Source: Campylobacterales bacterium (lineage in GTDB: Bacteria > Campylobacterota > Campylobacteria > Campylobacterales > Sulfurimonadaceae). From it: 56,608 bases of DNA. Below the pieces are notes generated by a model. That model was not told where the DNA came from. It saw only the letters and a program-made list of their open reading frames with translations, and ran no database searches. Shown here in pieces: positions 8,454 to 18,715 of this stretch. Numbering within the stretch: position 1 is the stretch's first letter; every line of letters starts with the position of its first letter. Location: NCBI GenBank assembly GCA_024280035.1, contig JAJRQV010000083.1, positions 1 through 56,608 on the forward strand. Reading direction: 5' to 3'. Position numbers and translations under genes: made by a program.

Positions 8454-9089
8454 CTATTTTTTCTTTATGATTAAGTCATCAAATGCAGTTTGAGCATCTG
8501 CCTTGGTCCATACACCAACACCACCTGCATTTGGAAAATGATTATCTTGACCTTGAAGATATTTCTTTCCATTTAAAAAAGCCTGAAAATGGTTTCCATT
8601 TTGAATAATTTTCATACTGTGCCATGCTTTTGGGTCAAGTTGAACATGAGTAGAAGCTAAGGTGGTTCTTCTTCCATTACTAACATAATAAAGACGAAAA
8701 TTATCTTCAAGGGGATTAAAACGAGCTATATAATAGTTGTTTTTATCTTGAACCCGCCATATTAATCCTCCTCCTTGGTCTGCTTTCCCTTTAATGGCTT
8801 TAAATTTTACACTTATTTTTCCATTTAAAAAAGAGAAAGAGTCATTATAAAAGAGGTTAAAGGTATTACCTGAATTTTTTTCTATATGAGTGAGTATAAG
8901 AACTTTAGATCTACGGGGTTGTATCTCTTGCCGTATTATCCATGTACCACCTTGTATAGAAGACTTGGGATTTGTCTCTTGTGCTTTCCAATGAGAGGGA
9001 AGTGTTTTACCTTCAAAGTCTAACTGGTACGCATATATAGTGGTGCAAGTTACTAAAAAGAGTAGAAGATAATTTTTTAAATAAGGCAT
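8454..9089 (-). CDS. Exported lectin/DUF1080-like beta-sandwich protein
   Basis: A 211-aa protein with a signal peptide at about 1-20 (MPYLKNYLLLFLVTCTTIYA). The rest looks like a concanavalin-like jelly roll of the DUF1080/laminin-G kind: LPSHWKAQETNPKSS, then GGGLIWRVQDKNNYYIARFNP, then KAWHSMKIIQNGNHFQAFLNGK and GGVGVWTKADAQTAFDDLI. It is the first gene of the ABC operon, so it may present or bind the transported ligand in the periplasm. Enzyme activity is not evident, and carbohydrate binding is inference from fold only. Confidence 0.7.
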   Translation of the reverse strand: MPYLKNYLLLFLVTCTTIYAYQLDFEGKTLPSHWKAQETNPKSSIQGGTWIIRQEIQPRRSKVLILTHIEKNSGNTFNLFYNDSFSFLNGKISVKFKAIKGKADQGGGLIWRVQDKNNYYIARFNPLEDNFRLYYVSNGRRTTLASTHVQLDPKAWHSMKIIQNGNHFQAFLNGKKYLQGQDNHFPNAGGVGVWTKADAQTAFDDLIIKKK

Positions 9090-9115
9090 AATCTATTTCC
9101 TTTGTACATAAGTAT

Positions 9116-10093
9116 TTATAAAAGTGTTTGAAACTTTAATAGGGCAGAGAGTAAAAGGGCATTGGTGTCTTTATTTCCACCACTTTTCATTAAAAGTTCA
9201 GTTTTAAGAAGGTGATCAAGCATTTTTTCATAAGTCTGAAGTCTAAATTTTATAGATAAGGCAGCTCTGTCTTTTTCTATAAAAGTGGGGAGTTTATAGC
9301 CTAAAATAGCAGCTGAATCTATAACTCCATTAATTTTAATATAGGTGTGAAAAAGAAAAAGTTGGGTAACAAAATTAGAAATAGCAGTAATAATTTGTAT
9401 CTCATTTTCTCCCGTTTCTAAAAGTCTTTCTATATTAGAACGGAAATCTTTTTTTGCTAAGATATCTAAAATCATCTGGTCGAGTTTTACTTCAGCAAGG
9501 GGATAGACCAACTCATCAACTTCTTTAGCATGAATGGGGACTTGTAAAATGGATAACTTTTCTAACTCATTACAGGCAAGAGAGAGGTTTGAGTTTTGTG
9601 ATAAAAGCAGGTGGGTGATAGCATCATCATTAATTTGTAAGTTTAAGCTCTTTGCTTCTTGCCTAATAATATTTTTTGCTTCATTGAAATAGGGGTTAAA
9701 AAACCGGATACTGTCCCCACCTGCCTTAGATGTAAATGACTTGTTTGAAGTTTTATAATCGGGTCCATAATAACAGTAAATTAGAAAATTACTGGGGCTT
9801 TTGCTGACGTAAGAGATAAGCTCATCTAACTCTTTTTTGGGAACTTTTTTATCACTTTTTATAAGCAGAACATTATTTCCGCCAAAAAGAGAGCCTTGAG
9901 AGATATGGTCCTTGGCGTCAGAAAAGTTATAGTCTTGATGATAGAGTGTAAAAATATCATCTTCTGCGCCCCAACACTCACAAAGTTTTTTGGCATGAAA
10001 ATCAATCATAAAATGAGATTCTCCAAAAAACATCATGGCCCGAGGTATTTTTGCCTCTTGTAAAAGACGTTCAAAGTCCTGTTTTTTTATCAT
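9116..10093 (-). CDS. holA: DNA polymerase III subunit delta
   Basis: A 325-aa protein matching the divergent HolA family of Campylobacterota in length and layout: N-terminal AAA+-like region (PRAMMFFGESHFMIDFHA, then GSLFGGNNVLLIKSDKK), followed by the helical domains. Delta opens the sliding clamp in the clamp loader. It overlaps the upstream rnr gene by 4 nt, a holA-rnr pairing I recall from Helicobacter. The motifs are weak because delta lacks a functional Walker site; assignment rests on length, context and overall pattern. Confidence 0.85.
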   Translation of the reverse strand: MIKKQDFERLLQEAKIPRAMMFFGESHFMIDFHAKKLCECWGAEDDIFTLYHQDYNFSDAKDHISQGSLFGGNNVLLIKSDKKVPKKELDELISYVSKSPSNFLIYCYYGPDYKTSNKSFTSKAGGDSIRFFNPYFNEAKNIIRQEAKSLNLQINDDAITHLLLSQNSNLSLACNELEKLSILQVPIHAKEVDELVYPLAEVKLDQMILDILAKKDFRSNIERLLETGENEIQIITAISNFVTQLFLFHTYIKINGVIDSAAILGYKLPTFIEKDRAALSIKFRLQTYEKMLDHLLKTELLMKSGGNKDTNALLLSALLKFQTLL

Positions 10094-12021
10094 GTCAGAT
10101 CCTCATCAATATGTTTAATGAAATTTGCATAGATTTTTGTACTGCTAATACTGGCTTCAATAATTTCAAGTTCAACATTTCCAAAGAGTTTAATGCCTTC
10201 ATCTGCTTTTAAAAAAATTCGTGCACCAATGATTTCATCAAATAAAATGGCAAGAGGTGAAGGTTCTATAGAGATAATTCTTGCCTTACCTCTTTGTCCA
10301 ATTCTTTCACTTGCCCAACGTGCATATTTTCGATTTTCTAAATCTTTTGCGGTGTAATCAGCCTCACGCTCTAAGATACTAATTTGCTCACATAAGGCAT
10401 CAATATTTCGCATTAAATAACCGGCTTGATCCCTGTCTTTGGCTAATATTGCCTTTAAGAATCGGTGAACCATTAAATCAGAATAACGCCTAATAGGTGA
10501 GGTGAAATGGGTGTAAGTGTCAAAACCTAAACCAAAATGACCAAGATTATCAGGTGCATAACGGGCTTGCATTTGAGACTGAATTATAAGGGTATCAACC
10601 TCTTCACGTATATCTAATTCTTCTGCTTTTTTCTGAATATCTGCTATTGTGTGACGCATAGAACCTTTAATCTCAACATCTATACCAATACTTGAAAGTT
10701 GCCCATATAAAGATTGTAATTTAAGAGGACTTGGTTCTTCATGGACTCTAAATACACCACGTTCAAACATACTTGCTGCAGCCTTGTTAGCCAGAAGCAT
10801 ACAGTCCTCAATTAGGGCATGAGAAGGTGTTTCTTCTTCAGAATCAACACTTTCAATTAAACCCTTGTCATTAAGATGAATATTAAATTCACGCGAACGG
10901 AAGTCATAACCTTTTTGCATACGGGTTCTTTTTAGAGAATGAGTCACTTCTTTAAGACGAGGAAGATAAGCCATAGTCACTGCATCATTTTCATTTTTTG
11001 CCTTTAAGTTACCTTCAAAAAAAGCATCCACTTCAGCATAAGTGTAACGACGACGTGAATGGATGAGTGTCTCATAAAGTTCGGTATGGGTAACATCAAA
11101 ACTTTGTGGGTCTAAAAAGATTTTAAAGGTAAAAGCCAGTCTGTCTTCAGTGGGTCGTAAAGAACAAAGATTTTCACTCAGTTCCCGGGGAAGCATAGGA
11201 ACTGATTTATGGGGAAAGTAGACGGTAAACCCTCTATAAATGGCTTCTGTGTCAATAGGACCAAAGGGCTCTACATAAGTAGATACATCTGCGATAGCTA
11301 CATAAAGGGCATTTTCCTTAATATCAAAATAGATAGCATCATCAAAGTCTTTTGCTGTAACAGGGTCAATGGTACAAAAGGGAAGATGACGCAGGTCTTT
11401 TCGTTCAGGATATAAAGAAGCATCAACACTTTTCCCAAAATTCTTAGCAATCTCTAAAATATCAGGTTCAAACTCATTATGTCGGTTAAATAGAGCTAAG
11501 GCAATGCGCTCATCAACAGCAGGATCATCTAAAGAGCCTAGTTTTTCTTTAATCTTTGCATTTTGGTAATTGATTTGAAAAACATCATTATCTGAATACG
11601 CTTCTAAGGCGTCCGTTTCTAAGCGAAGGGCAACAGGTGTATTGGTTTTTAAATCAAGTAAACTTTTACGTCCATCAATGGTTTTTATTACTGCAACACC
11701 GTAGTGTTCCGCCTTACCGACTATAAAAGCGACAACAGCAGAAGGTTTGCCCCGTTTACCAATAAGTCTTTGTGCAATAACTAGGTCATCTTTATCTGCT
11801 TTATTACGGTCTTTAGCTTCAATATAAAGATCTTTCATTGAACTACCAATAACCTTTAAATAGGCATCGCCTGTTCGGGTTACATCAATAAGCCCTGCAC
11901 GGTATTTTGAATGAAGGGTATAAACATTATCTTCGAATTTAAGAAAGCCTTGGTCATTGAGCTCTTTTAAGAGCTTTTTTTCAGGAGTTTTTAAATCGGC
12001 TTCAATGACACCATGGGTCAA
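10090..12021 (-). CDS. rnr: Ribonuclease R (RNB-domain exoribonuclease)
   Basis: A 643-aa 3'-5' exoribonuclease. The RNB catalytic motif DPVTAKDFDDAI is at residues 219-230, with the metal-binding Asp residues 219, 225, 227 and 228. Further RNB signatures are FPHKSVPMLPRELSENLCSL and HFTSPIRRYSDLMVHR. It is shorter than E. coli RNase R (~813 aa) because the N-terminal cold-shock region and the C-terminal basic tail are reduced, as usual in this phylum. The start is TTG at 12021 with no clear Shine-Dalgarno, only 5 nt after the HDOD gene, suggesting coupling. Confidence 0.93.
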   Translation of the reverse strand: MTHGVIEADLKTPEKKLLKELNDQGFLKFEDNVYTLHSKYRAGLIDVTRTGDAYLKVIGSSMKDLYIEAKDRNKADKDDLVIAQRLIGKRGKPSAVVAFIVGKAEHYGVAVIKTIDGRKSLLDLKTNTPVALRLETDALEAYSDNDVFQINYQNAKIKEKLGSLDDPAVDERIALALFNRHNEFEPDILEIAKNFGKSVDASLYPERKDLRHLPFCTIDPVTAKDFDDAIYFDIKENALYVAIADVSTYVEPFGPIDTEAIYRGFTVYFPHKSVPMLPRELSENLCSLRPTEDRLAFTFKIFLDPQSFDVTHTELYETLIHSRRRYTYAEVDAFFEGNLKAKNENDAVTMAYLPRLKEVTHSLKRTRMQKGYDFRSREFNIHLNDKGLIESVDSEEETPSHALIEDCMLLANKAAASMFERGVFRVHEEPSPLKLQSLYGQLSSIGIDVEIKGSMRHTIADIQKKAEELDIREEVDTLIIQSQMQARYAPDNLGHFGLGFDTYTHFTSPIRRYSDLMVHRFLKAILAKDRDQAGYLMRNIDALCEQISILEREADYTAKDLENRKYARWASERIGQRGKARIISIEPSPLAILFDEIIGARIFLKADEGIKLFGNVELEIIEASISSTKIYANFIKHIDEDLT

Positions 12022-12026
12022 TTTAA

Positions 12027-12842
12027 TTAAGAATATTTTAACGCAGACATTTTTTCAATAGCAGCCTCAAAACTTTTTAAGTCAAGGTCATACTTTTCAA
12101 TTAAAACCTTTGCATCGGCTAAAGTCTTATCTGTAAAAATACCATCAAGCCCAGTGGCTATACGGATAACATGAAGTGCCTTACTTGCTTCTTGCATATC
12201 TTCATCAAGATTATCAGGTTCACCACAATACCGAACAAGGTTAACAAGTTTTTCATCAAACTTCCAATGATTAAAGATGTCCGCAGAGATATCAGCAGTA
12301 TATGTTTGTGTAAACTCTTCTTCAACTGCACGAATAGAGTCAGTTTCAGAAATCTTTTCTTTAAATTCTGTTTCTTGATTATTTTCTAAAATAAACTGAG
12401 CAATCAGTACCTTGCCAATTTCAATTAAAAATGAGGCAGGAGATAAAAACTCCATAAGTCTTGGTTGTTGACGAAGGTACCAAGTAACGGCTAAGGCATT
12501 TTGTGTTGCAGAAAGGTTTGAAAATTGGTCATTTGAGATATTATAAGGAGAGAGATTAAGTTCAAAACTTTTCTTAACAATCATAGCTAAAGCAAAACCA
12601 CGAATCGTGCCCATTCCAAAAAGACTAACGGCTTGAGAGATAGAATTGATCTCACGTGTAAATCCATACAGAGGGGAATTAGCAGCTTTTAAAATATCTG
12701 CTGTTAAAAGAGGGTCAAGTTCTAATACCTTAACCATATCATCAAAGGTTGAATCTGGGTTATGATAAATTGCTTCAAGTTTAATAGCTGATTCTGGTAA
12801 TGCAGGAAGTTGTTGAATTTTCTTTTTTAAAACACTGTTCAT
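12027..12842 (-). CDS. HDOD domain signalling protein
   Basis: A 271-aa protein when read from the second ATG (12842); GAGG sits 9 nt upstream of it, while the first ATG (12851) is too close to that GAGG. An HDOD domain covers most of the length: LPALPESAIKLEAIYHNP, DPLLTADILKAANSPLYGF and ISQAVSLFGMGTIRGFALA. HDOD proteins are non-hydrolytic relatives of HD phosphohydrolases used in signalling. It leads into rnr and holA on the same strand. A second HDOD protein is encoded at 18686-19963. Confidence 0.85.
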   Translation of the reverse strand: MNSVLKKKIQQLPALPESAIKLEAIYHNPDSTFDDMVKVLELDPLLTADILKAANSPLYGFTREINSISQAVSLFGMGTIRGFALAMIVKKSFELNLSPYNISNDQFSNLSATQNALAVTWYLRQQPRLMEFLSPASFLIEIGKVLIAQFILENNQETEFKEKISETDSIRAVEEEFTQTYTADISADIFNHWKFDEKLVNLVRYCGEPDNLDEDMQEASKALHVIRIATGLDGIFTDKTLADAKVLIEKYDLDLKSFEAAIEKMSALKYS

Positions 12843-12959
12843 ATGGGGCATCCTCGATTATTAAATGATTTAATTCTCACTATTCTAGTTGAGTTTGGAT
12901 TAGGGTTTACTGAAAAGAGTAGCTATAATAATTTAAAAAGAAAAGTTTGAGGGAAAACT

Positions 12960-14041
12960 ATGTTGAGATGGATTTATATTTTAATGTTTTCAATGAATTT
13001 AATGGCGACAGAATATTGTGATTCTTATACTTTATATGAAAAGGGAGACTTAATAGAATCAAAACGTTTACTCGATTCTTTAGCATTTAAAGGTGATACT
13101 AAGGCGCAAAACCTTTTAGCATTAGTTAATTTTTATAGTTCAAAAATGTCTGCAACACAGAAATGGTTTCAAAGGGCAGCAACAAAAGGAGATCTGAAAG
13201 CGGCTTATAATCTTGGTATTTATAATTACATGAATGCTAATATAAAACAGAGTGAAAAATGGATGCATAAGGCTGAAGTACTTAATGAAGCTAAGTTCGC
13301 CTTAGGTGTTCTTTTTACTAGGAATAATCCTCAAAAAGCTAAGGCATATTTTTATCTTCCCGCAGTAGAAGGAAACCTTTTTGCAAAAGCCCATCTTTGT
13401 GTGATGCCCAATTTTTCTAAAGATTCTAATAATGCAAAATATCAAAAACTTTGTCAAGGTTTTCAAGAACAAGCCTCTTTGATTACAGGAAAGTTTTATG
13501 ATACACCTAAACAGTATGGTTCCATTAATAAGGCACTATATTATTTAAAATATGCAGTAGATCAGGGAAATGCAGAAGCGATGAATTTATATGGATCCTT
13601 ATTATACAAAAGAAGAGGGCAGAGTGATGAAGCCAATGCCTTATTGTATTTTTTAAAGGCTGCTGATAAAGGCAATGTAGAGGCTAAGGTTAATGCTGCA
13701 TGGATTTATTATGTAGGTCAGAAATGGACACGTAAACCAGCTCTTGGTTATAAGATGTTGTGAGTGCAGTGAAAGAGAAGAGCGCAAAAGCCAAGTTCTA
13801 TATGGGAATACTTCATATTAGAGGATGGGAATTTAGTCATCAAACGGTGAAAACAGATGTTAATGTAGGTTATGAGTTTATTAAAATGGCTGCAAAAGAG
13901 GGAGATACAGAAGCCATGCAGTATATGATAAATAATGGTGCCTCAAGAGAAGAACAAAAAATGTATAAAAAGCAATTACAAGCCTGTTTTAAAACAGAAG
14001 AAAAAAAGAGAGCCATGCACTTTTTATATGATGGATGTTAA
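12960..14041 (+). pseudogene. Sel1-repeat exported protein, split by a frameshift
   Basis: Two frames together encode one Sel1-like repeat protein. The first (12960-13763) has a signal peptide (MLRWIYILMFSMNLMA) and several repeats such as AAYNLGIYNY and GNAEAMNLYGSLLYKR, and stops at TGA after GYKML. The second (13760-14041) continues in another frame with KAKFYMGILHIRGW and FIKMAAKEGDTEAMQYM, completing the very repeat the first frame begins. One missing base near 13761 would restore a single ~360-aa protein. GTGA overlap could in principle allow coupled translation of the second half, but splitting inside a repeat favours a genuine frameshift or a sequence error. Confidence 0.75.
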
Positions 14042-14091
14042 GTTTTTATGATTTGAGAAGAATTTTCAGCCTATTTTATGAAGAATTTAAG

Positions 14092-14097
14092 TATAAT
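14092..14097 (+). promoter_or_regulatory. -10 box of ilvC promoter
   Basis: TATAAT about 90 nt before ilvC. The leader contains a small stem (CAC-CGG / CCG-GTG near 14117-14133). No leader peptide rich in branched-chain codons was seen, so attenuation is not supported. Confidence 0.45.
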
Positions 14098-14165
14098 CCG
14101 CGAAAACGAGAGAATCACTCGGTTTACCGGTGTTTCTTCAGTAAAATTTCTAAGTCTAATAGTGA

Positions 14166-15209
<1,044 letters not shown>

Positions 15210-15213
15210 AATA

Positions 15214-15234
15214 GCGACGCACCTGCTGCGTTGC
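15214..15234 (+). terminator. Hairpin downstream of ilvC
   Basis: A 7-bp stem (GCGACGC / GCGTTGC, one G-U pair) with a 7-nt loop lies just after the ilvC stop. It begins a short GC-rich block (to ~15270) that contrasts with the AT-rich surroundings. No T-run follows directly. A second small stem, TCTAC-ATTAA-GTAGA (15300-15314), is followed by TTTT. Termination by one or both is inferred. Confidence 0.4.
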
Positions 15235-15400
15235 TTCCTTCGTGATGTCCAAAAGGATACTTCCTCAGTCTCTATAATTTTATTTTACTTATTAAAAACT
15301 CTACATTAAGTAGAATTTTCAAGAAGGTATCATCACTTTTTAGTTTTTATGTACATATACAATATAATTATAAATAATTTAATTTTTCTAGAGGACTTTA

Positions 15401-15694
15401 ATGTCTATTCAACTAAAAACAGAGCTTACTCATGAGTTAGATGAGCCTAAACATTATATTGTTTATATGTTAAATGATGATTACACCTCATGGGATTTTT
15501 GCCTTCGTATTATTAGCACTATTTTTCATAAGACCTTAGAAGAGGCAGATGAAATTACCCATGAAATACACACTAAAGGTAGAGGATTCTGCGGCATTTA
15601 TACCTATGAGATAGCTGAAACAAAGGCGAGTATTGTTGAAAAACAAGCTCGTAAAGAGGGTTTTCCCATGAAGTGCGATATTCAAGAAAAATAA
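15401..15694 (+). CDS. clpS: ATP-dependent Clp protease adaptor ClpS
   Basis: A 97-aa N-degron adaptor that delivers substrates with N-terminal Leu/Phe/Tyr/Trp to ClpAP. The substrate pocket residues are present: N25-D26-D27 in MLNDDYTSWDF, and H57 in EIHTKGRGFCGIYTYEIAETK. The C-terminal part aligns well with the E. coli protein. No clpA or aat gene is adjacent. A stem with flanking AAGTACA/TGTACTT and T5 at ~15701-15737 may terminate it. Confidence 0.92.
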   Translation: MSIQLKTELTHELDEPKHYIVYMLNDDYTSWDFCLRIISTIFHKTLEEADEITHEIHTKGRGFCGIYTYEIAETKASIVEKQARKEGFPMKCDIQEK

Positions 15695-15873
15695 AATAGA
15701 AGTACATCTTTTGTATCGTTACACTGTTGTACTTTTTATATAATACTTTCTAAAAATTTAATAATATGTACTATAAAATTATTTTTGAAATTTTTACTTA
15801 GTTGTAATTAATTATTTTTGTAAAAATACATGTCAAAATGCCTTTTATTATGGCACTGTTATTGCTTTAAGTG

Positions 15874-15879
15874 TATAAT
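15874..15879 (+). promoter_or_regulatory. Extended -10 box upstream of minD
   Basis: TGTGTATAATC, a TATAAT with an extended TG, about 30 nt before the minD start. No convincing -35 is seen, as is usual for the vegetative sigma factor of this phylum, which relies on the -10. Confidence 0.5.
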
Positions 15880-15905
15880 CATTGAAAAATAATCTAGGGA
15901 ATTTT

Positions 15906-16718
15906 ATGAGTATAGTTATTACAGTTACATCAGGTAAAGGTGGGGTTGGTAAATCGACTACATTAGCTAATATTGCTGTGGGTATGGCAGATGAGGGTAA
16001 AAAAGTTGTGGCGGTAGATTTTGATATTGGACTTCGTAACTTAGACATGCTATTAGGTTTAGAAAATCGCATTGTATATAATGTGATTGATGTGATGGAA
16101 GGGAAGTGTAACCTTACTCAGGCTTTGATTAATGATAAACATTCTAAGAACTTATTTTTTCTTCCTGCATCTCAAACAAATGATAAAAATGTTCTTAATA
16201 AACAGAAGGTTAAAGAACTTCTTGAAACCTTGAAAAAAGAGTTTGATATTATTTTAATTGACTCTCCTGCAGGTATTGAGGGTGGTTTTGAACATGCTAT
16301 TGCTTATGCGGATAGAGCCTTAATTATCTCTACTCCTGATGTTTCATCTGTACGTGATGCTGACAGAGTTATTGGGATTATTGATGCAAAAAGTGAGAAG
16401 GCACATAAGGGTGAAGAAGTAGAAAAATATGTTATTATTAACCGCATTAAACCTGAACTTGTAGAGCGTGGTGATATGTTAACCACAGAAGATGTTTTAA
16501 ATATTCTTGCGCTTCCTTTGATTGGAATAGTTCCTGATTGTGAAAAGGTGATTAGTTCAACCAATATGGGTGAACCTATTATTCGTGACCTAAAAGCAGA
16601 ATCTGGTGAGGCATATAGACATATTTCACGTCGTATACTAGGCGAAGAAGTTGAATACCTTGATTTGTCTGTCAAAAAGGTTTCTTTAAAAGGATTTTTT
16701 CATGAGTTTTTTTGCTAA
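15906..16718 (+). CDS. minD: Septum site-determining ATPase MinD
   Basis: A 270-aa ParA/MinD ATPase that oscillates with MinE to keep the division site at midcell. The start is [17 protein letters not shown] at 15906 after CTAGGGA; a longer frame from a TTG at 15882 adds 8 unrelated residues. The deviant Walker A has K11 and K16, and the switch regions include [10 protein letters not shown] and [11 protein letters not shown]. The C-terminus LKGFFHEFF is a plausible amphipathic membrane-targeting helix. minE overlaps its 3' end by 17 nt. Confidence 0.97.
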   Translation: MSIVITVTSGKGGVGKSTTLANIAVGMADEGKKVVAVDFDIGLRNLDMLLGLENRIVYNVIDVMEGKCNLTQALINDKHSKNLFFLPASQTNDKNVLNKQKVKELLETLKKEFDIILIDSPAGIEGGFEHAIAYADRALIISTPDVSSVRDADRVIGIIDAKSEKAHKGEEVEKYVIINRIKPELVERGDMLTTEDVLNILALPLIGIVPDCEKVISSTNMGEPIIRDLKAESGEAYRHISRRILGEEVEYLDLSVKKVSLKGFFHEFFC

Positions 16719-16938
16719 TATTTTTGGAAAAAAAGAGTCTTCAGCTTCGGTGGCAAGAGACAGACTCAAGGTGGTGCTTGCCCATGAACGTGCCTCTAAT
16801 GCTTTACCGTATATGGAAGACATGAAAGCAGAAATCATGGAAGTCATTAAAAAGTATACTAAGGTGAAAGATATTCATATCTCTACACAATCTAATCAAA
16901 ATATAGATGTTTTGGAGATGGAAATTATTCTTAAATGA
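16702..16938 (+). CDS. minE: Cell division topological specificity factor MinE
   Basis: A 78-aa protein. The N-terminal ~30 residues ([17 protein letters not shown], then [13 protein letters not shown]) match the membrane/anti-MinCD part, and the rest the dimerisation domain ([14 protein letters not shown], then VLEMEIILK). It overlaps minD by 17 nt, so the two are coupled. Its stop overlaps the next start as ATGA. No minC is present in the window. Confidence 0.95.
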   Translation: MSFFANIFGKKESSASVARDRLKVVLAHERASNALPYMEDMKAEIMEVIKKYTKVKDIHISTQSNQNIDVLEMEIILK

Positions 16939-17942
16939 CAAAACGTAAAAAGAAAAAAAGTTCAAGTTCTTGGGCTATTAAAGTACTTATTGCTTCGATT
17001 ATCATTTTATTTGTGGGGCTTATTGGAATTGTTTCTTATAAAACGGGTTACAAAGATGGTCAGAACTTTGTTGAGAGTAAATATAAAAAAATACAGAAAA
17101 AACAAGAAGAACTTTTAAGCCAACTCAGTAAGGTTTCTGCACCTAAAAATGACCTTGTTGGAAAACTTCAAAAGGTTTTAACTACTGCGCGTAAAAAAGA
17201 GATAGATACAAAACATGAGTTTGATACCAATACCTTAGGTCGCCCACCAAAGGGACCAACACGTGTTGTGAAACAGAAAAAGATTTATTCAAATTTTAAT
17301 AAACCTAAACTTGCCATTATTATGGATGATGTTTCATTCTTACATGATGTAAAATCAATTAAAGCACTGCATATGCCTTTAACAATGTCTTTTTTACCTC
17401 CGAGCAATATTCATCCTGATTCAGCAATACTTGCCTCAAATGAGAAAATTTATATGGTACATCTACCACTTCAAGCGATGAGTTTTTCAGCAGAAGAGCC
17501 TACGACCTTACATGTAAATGATTCAAAAGAGACTATAAGACAAAGAGTTAAGGAGATTAAAATACTTTTTCCTAGAGCGTATTATGTTAATAATCACACA
17601 GGAAGTAGGTTTACCTCAGATAAACGAGCCATTAAAGATTTAATTATTGCACTAAAATCTGAAGGTATTGGTTTTTTAGACTCGCGAACAACAGCAGAAA
17701 TAAAGGTTCCTGAAGTGATGGCATCTTTGGGTAAACCTTACATTGCAAGAGATATCTTTTTAGACCATGAAGCTAATGTTGAATATATACAAGGGCAGAT
17801 TTTAAAAGCAATTAAAAAAGCAAAAGAACTGGGTTCAGCAATTGCTATTGGACATCCTCGAAAAGAGACATTAGAAGCACTTAGACGCTCTAAAGGAGCC
17901 TTGAAAAGTGTTGAACTTGTTTACATCAATAAGGTGATTTAA
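16935..17942 (+). CDS. Divergent polysaccharide deacetylase family protein (DUF610)
   Basis: A 335-aa protein with a basic N-terminus, one membrane segment (about 15-35), a Lys-rich coiled linker, then a divergent polysaccharide deacetylase domain at about 115-330. Motifs are KLAIIMDDVSF, MVHLPLQAM, VNNHTGSRFTSD, FLDSRTTA and AIGHPRKETLEAL. It should lie in the periplasm, anchored to the inner membrane. Homologues are common beside cell-division and dprA genes in this phylum; the substrate is unknown. It overlaps minE by 4 nt and dprA by 1 nt. Confidence 0.88.
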   Translation: MTKRKKKKSSSSWAIKVLIASIIILFVGLIGIVSYKTGYKDGQNFVESKYKKIQKKQEELLSQLSKVSAPKNDLVGKLQKVLTTARKKEIDTKHEFDTNTLGRPPKGPTRVVKQKKIYSNFNKPKLAIIMDDVSFLHDVKSIKALHMPLTMSFLPPSNIHPDSAILASNEKIYMVHLPLQAMSFSAEEPTTLHVNDSKETIRQRVKEIKILFPRAYYVNNHTGSRFTSDKRAIKDLIIALKSEGIGFLDSRTTAEIKVPEVMASLGKPYIARDIFLDHEANVEYIQGQILKAIKKAKELGSAIAIGHPRKETLEALRRSKGALKSVELVYINKVI

Positions 17943-18715
17943 TGCCTTTCTCACAACGCCTTAGTAAAGTGCCTTGTGAGTTAGAAAACTTAGATAAGGC
18001 TCTAGAAAACTTATATTATCAAGGTGAACTAAGCCTTTTAAACTTAAGAAAGGTTTCTATTGTTGGAGCACGTCGAGCTTACCCTTATTCACGTGCTTTA
18101 ATCCATACTCTCTCTCTAGCCCTAGCCAGTCGTAATGTATGTGTTGTGAGTGGTATTGCCATGGGAATTGATGCTATCGCTCATGAGGCAGCTTTTCCAA
18201 AAACTATTGGTGTTATGGCGAATGGTTTAGATATCATGTATCCTAAGGTGAATAAAAAACTGATTTCTAAGATGGCAGAGTCTTCTTTAATTTTAAGTGA
18301 ATATGAAGATGGTTGTGAAGCCCGTGCCTACACCTTTGTACAGAGAAATAGAATTGTTGTTGCATTAGGTGAAGTGCTTGTGATTGCCCAAGCTGACCTT
18401 AATAGTGGAAGTATGCGTTCGGCTGAGTTTGCCTTAAACAGTGGTAAAAAAATATATGTTTTACCGCATCGTTTAGGAGAGAGTAGGGGAACAATGAAAC
18501 TTGTGCAAGAAGGAAAGGCAGAGCTTATTACTGATATAGAAAAATTTGCAAATATCTTTGGTAAGATAGAATTAAATCAAGATGAATTTTTGCAGTTTTG
18601 CTCTAATTCTCCTTCTTATGAAGAAGCCCTCTCTTTTAATTCACAAAAACTTTTTGAATATGAGTTAGCCGGAAAGATTAAAGTCTTAAATGGAAGAGTC
18701 TGTTTGAATGCTTAG
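17942..18715 (+). CDS. dprA: DNA-processing protein DprA
   Basis: A 257-aa Rossmann-fold protein that loads RecA on incoming single-stranded DNA in natural transformation. Family motifs are VSIVGARRAYPYS, VVSGIAMGIDAIAHEAA, MANGLDIMYP, FVQRNRIVVAL and SGSMRSAEFALNSGKKIYVLP. The N-terminal SAM-like domain is short, as in other Campylobacterota. It ends the minD-minE-deacetylase-dprA operon. The last 30 nt overlap the 3' end of the convergent EAL/HDOD gene. Confidence 0.94.
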   Translation: MPFSQRLSKVPCELENLDKALENLYYQGELSLLNLRKVSIVGARRAYPYSRALIHTLSLALASRNVCVVSGIAMGIDAIAHEAAFPKTIGVMANGLDIMYPKVNKKLISKMAESSLILSEYEDGCEARAYTFVQRNRIVVALGEVLVIAQADLNSGSMRSAEFALNSGKKIYVLPHRLGESRGTMKLVQEGKAELITDIEKFANIFGKIELNQDEFLQFCSNSPSYEEALSFNSQKLFEYELAGKIKVLNGRVCLNA

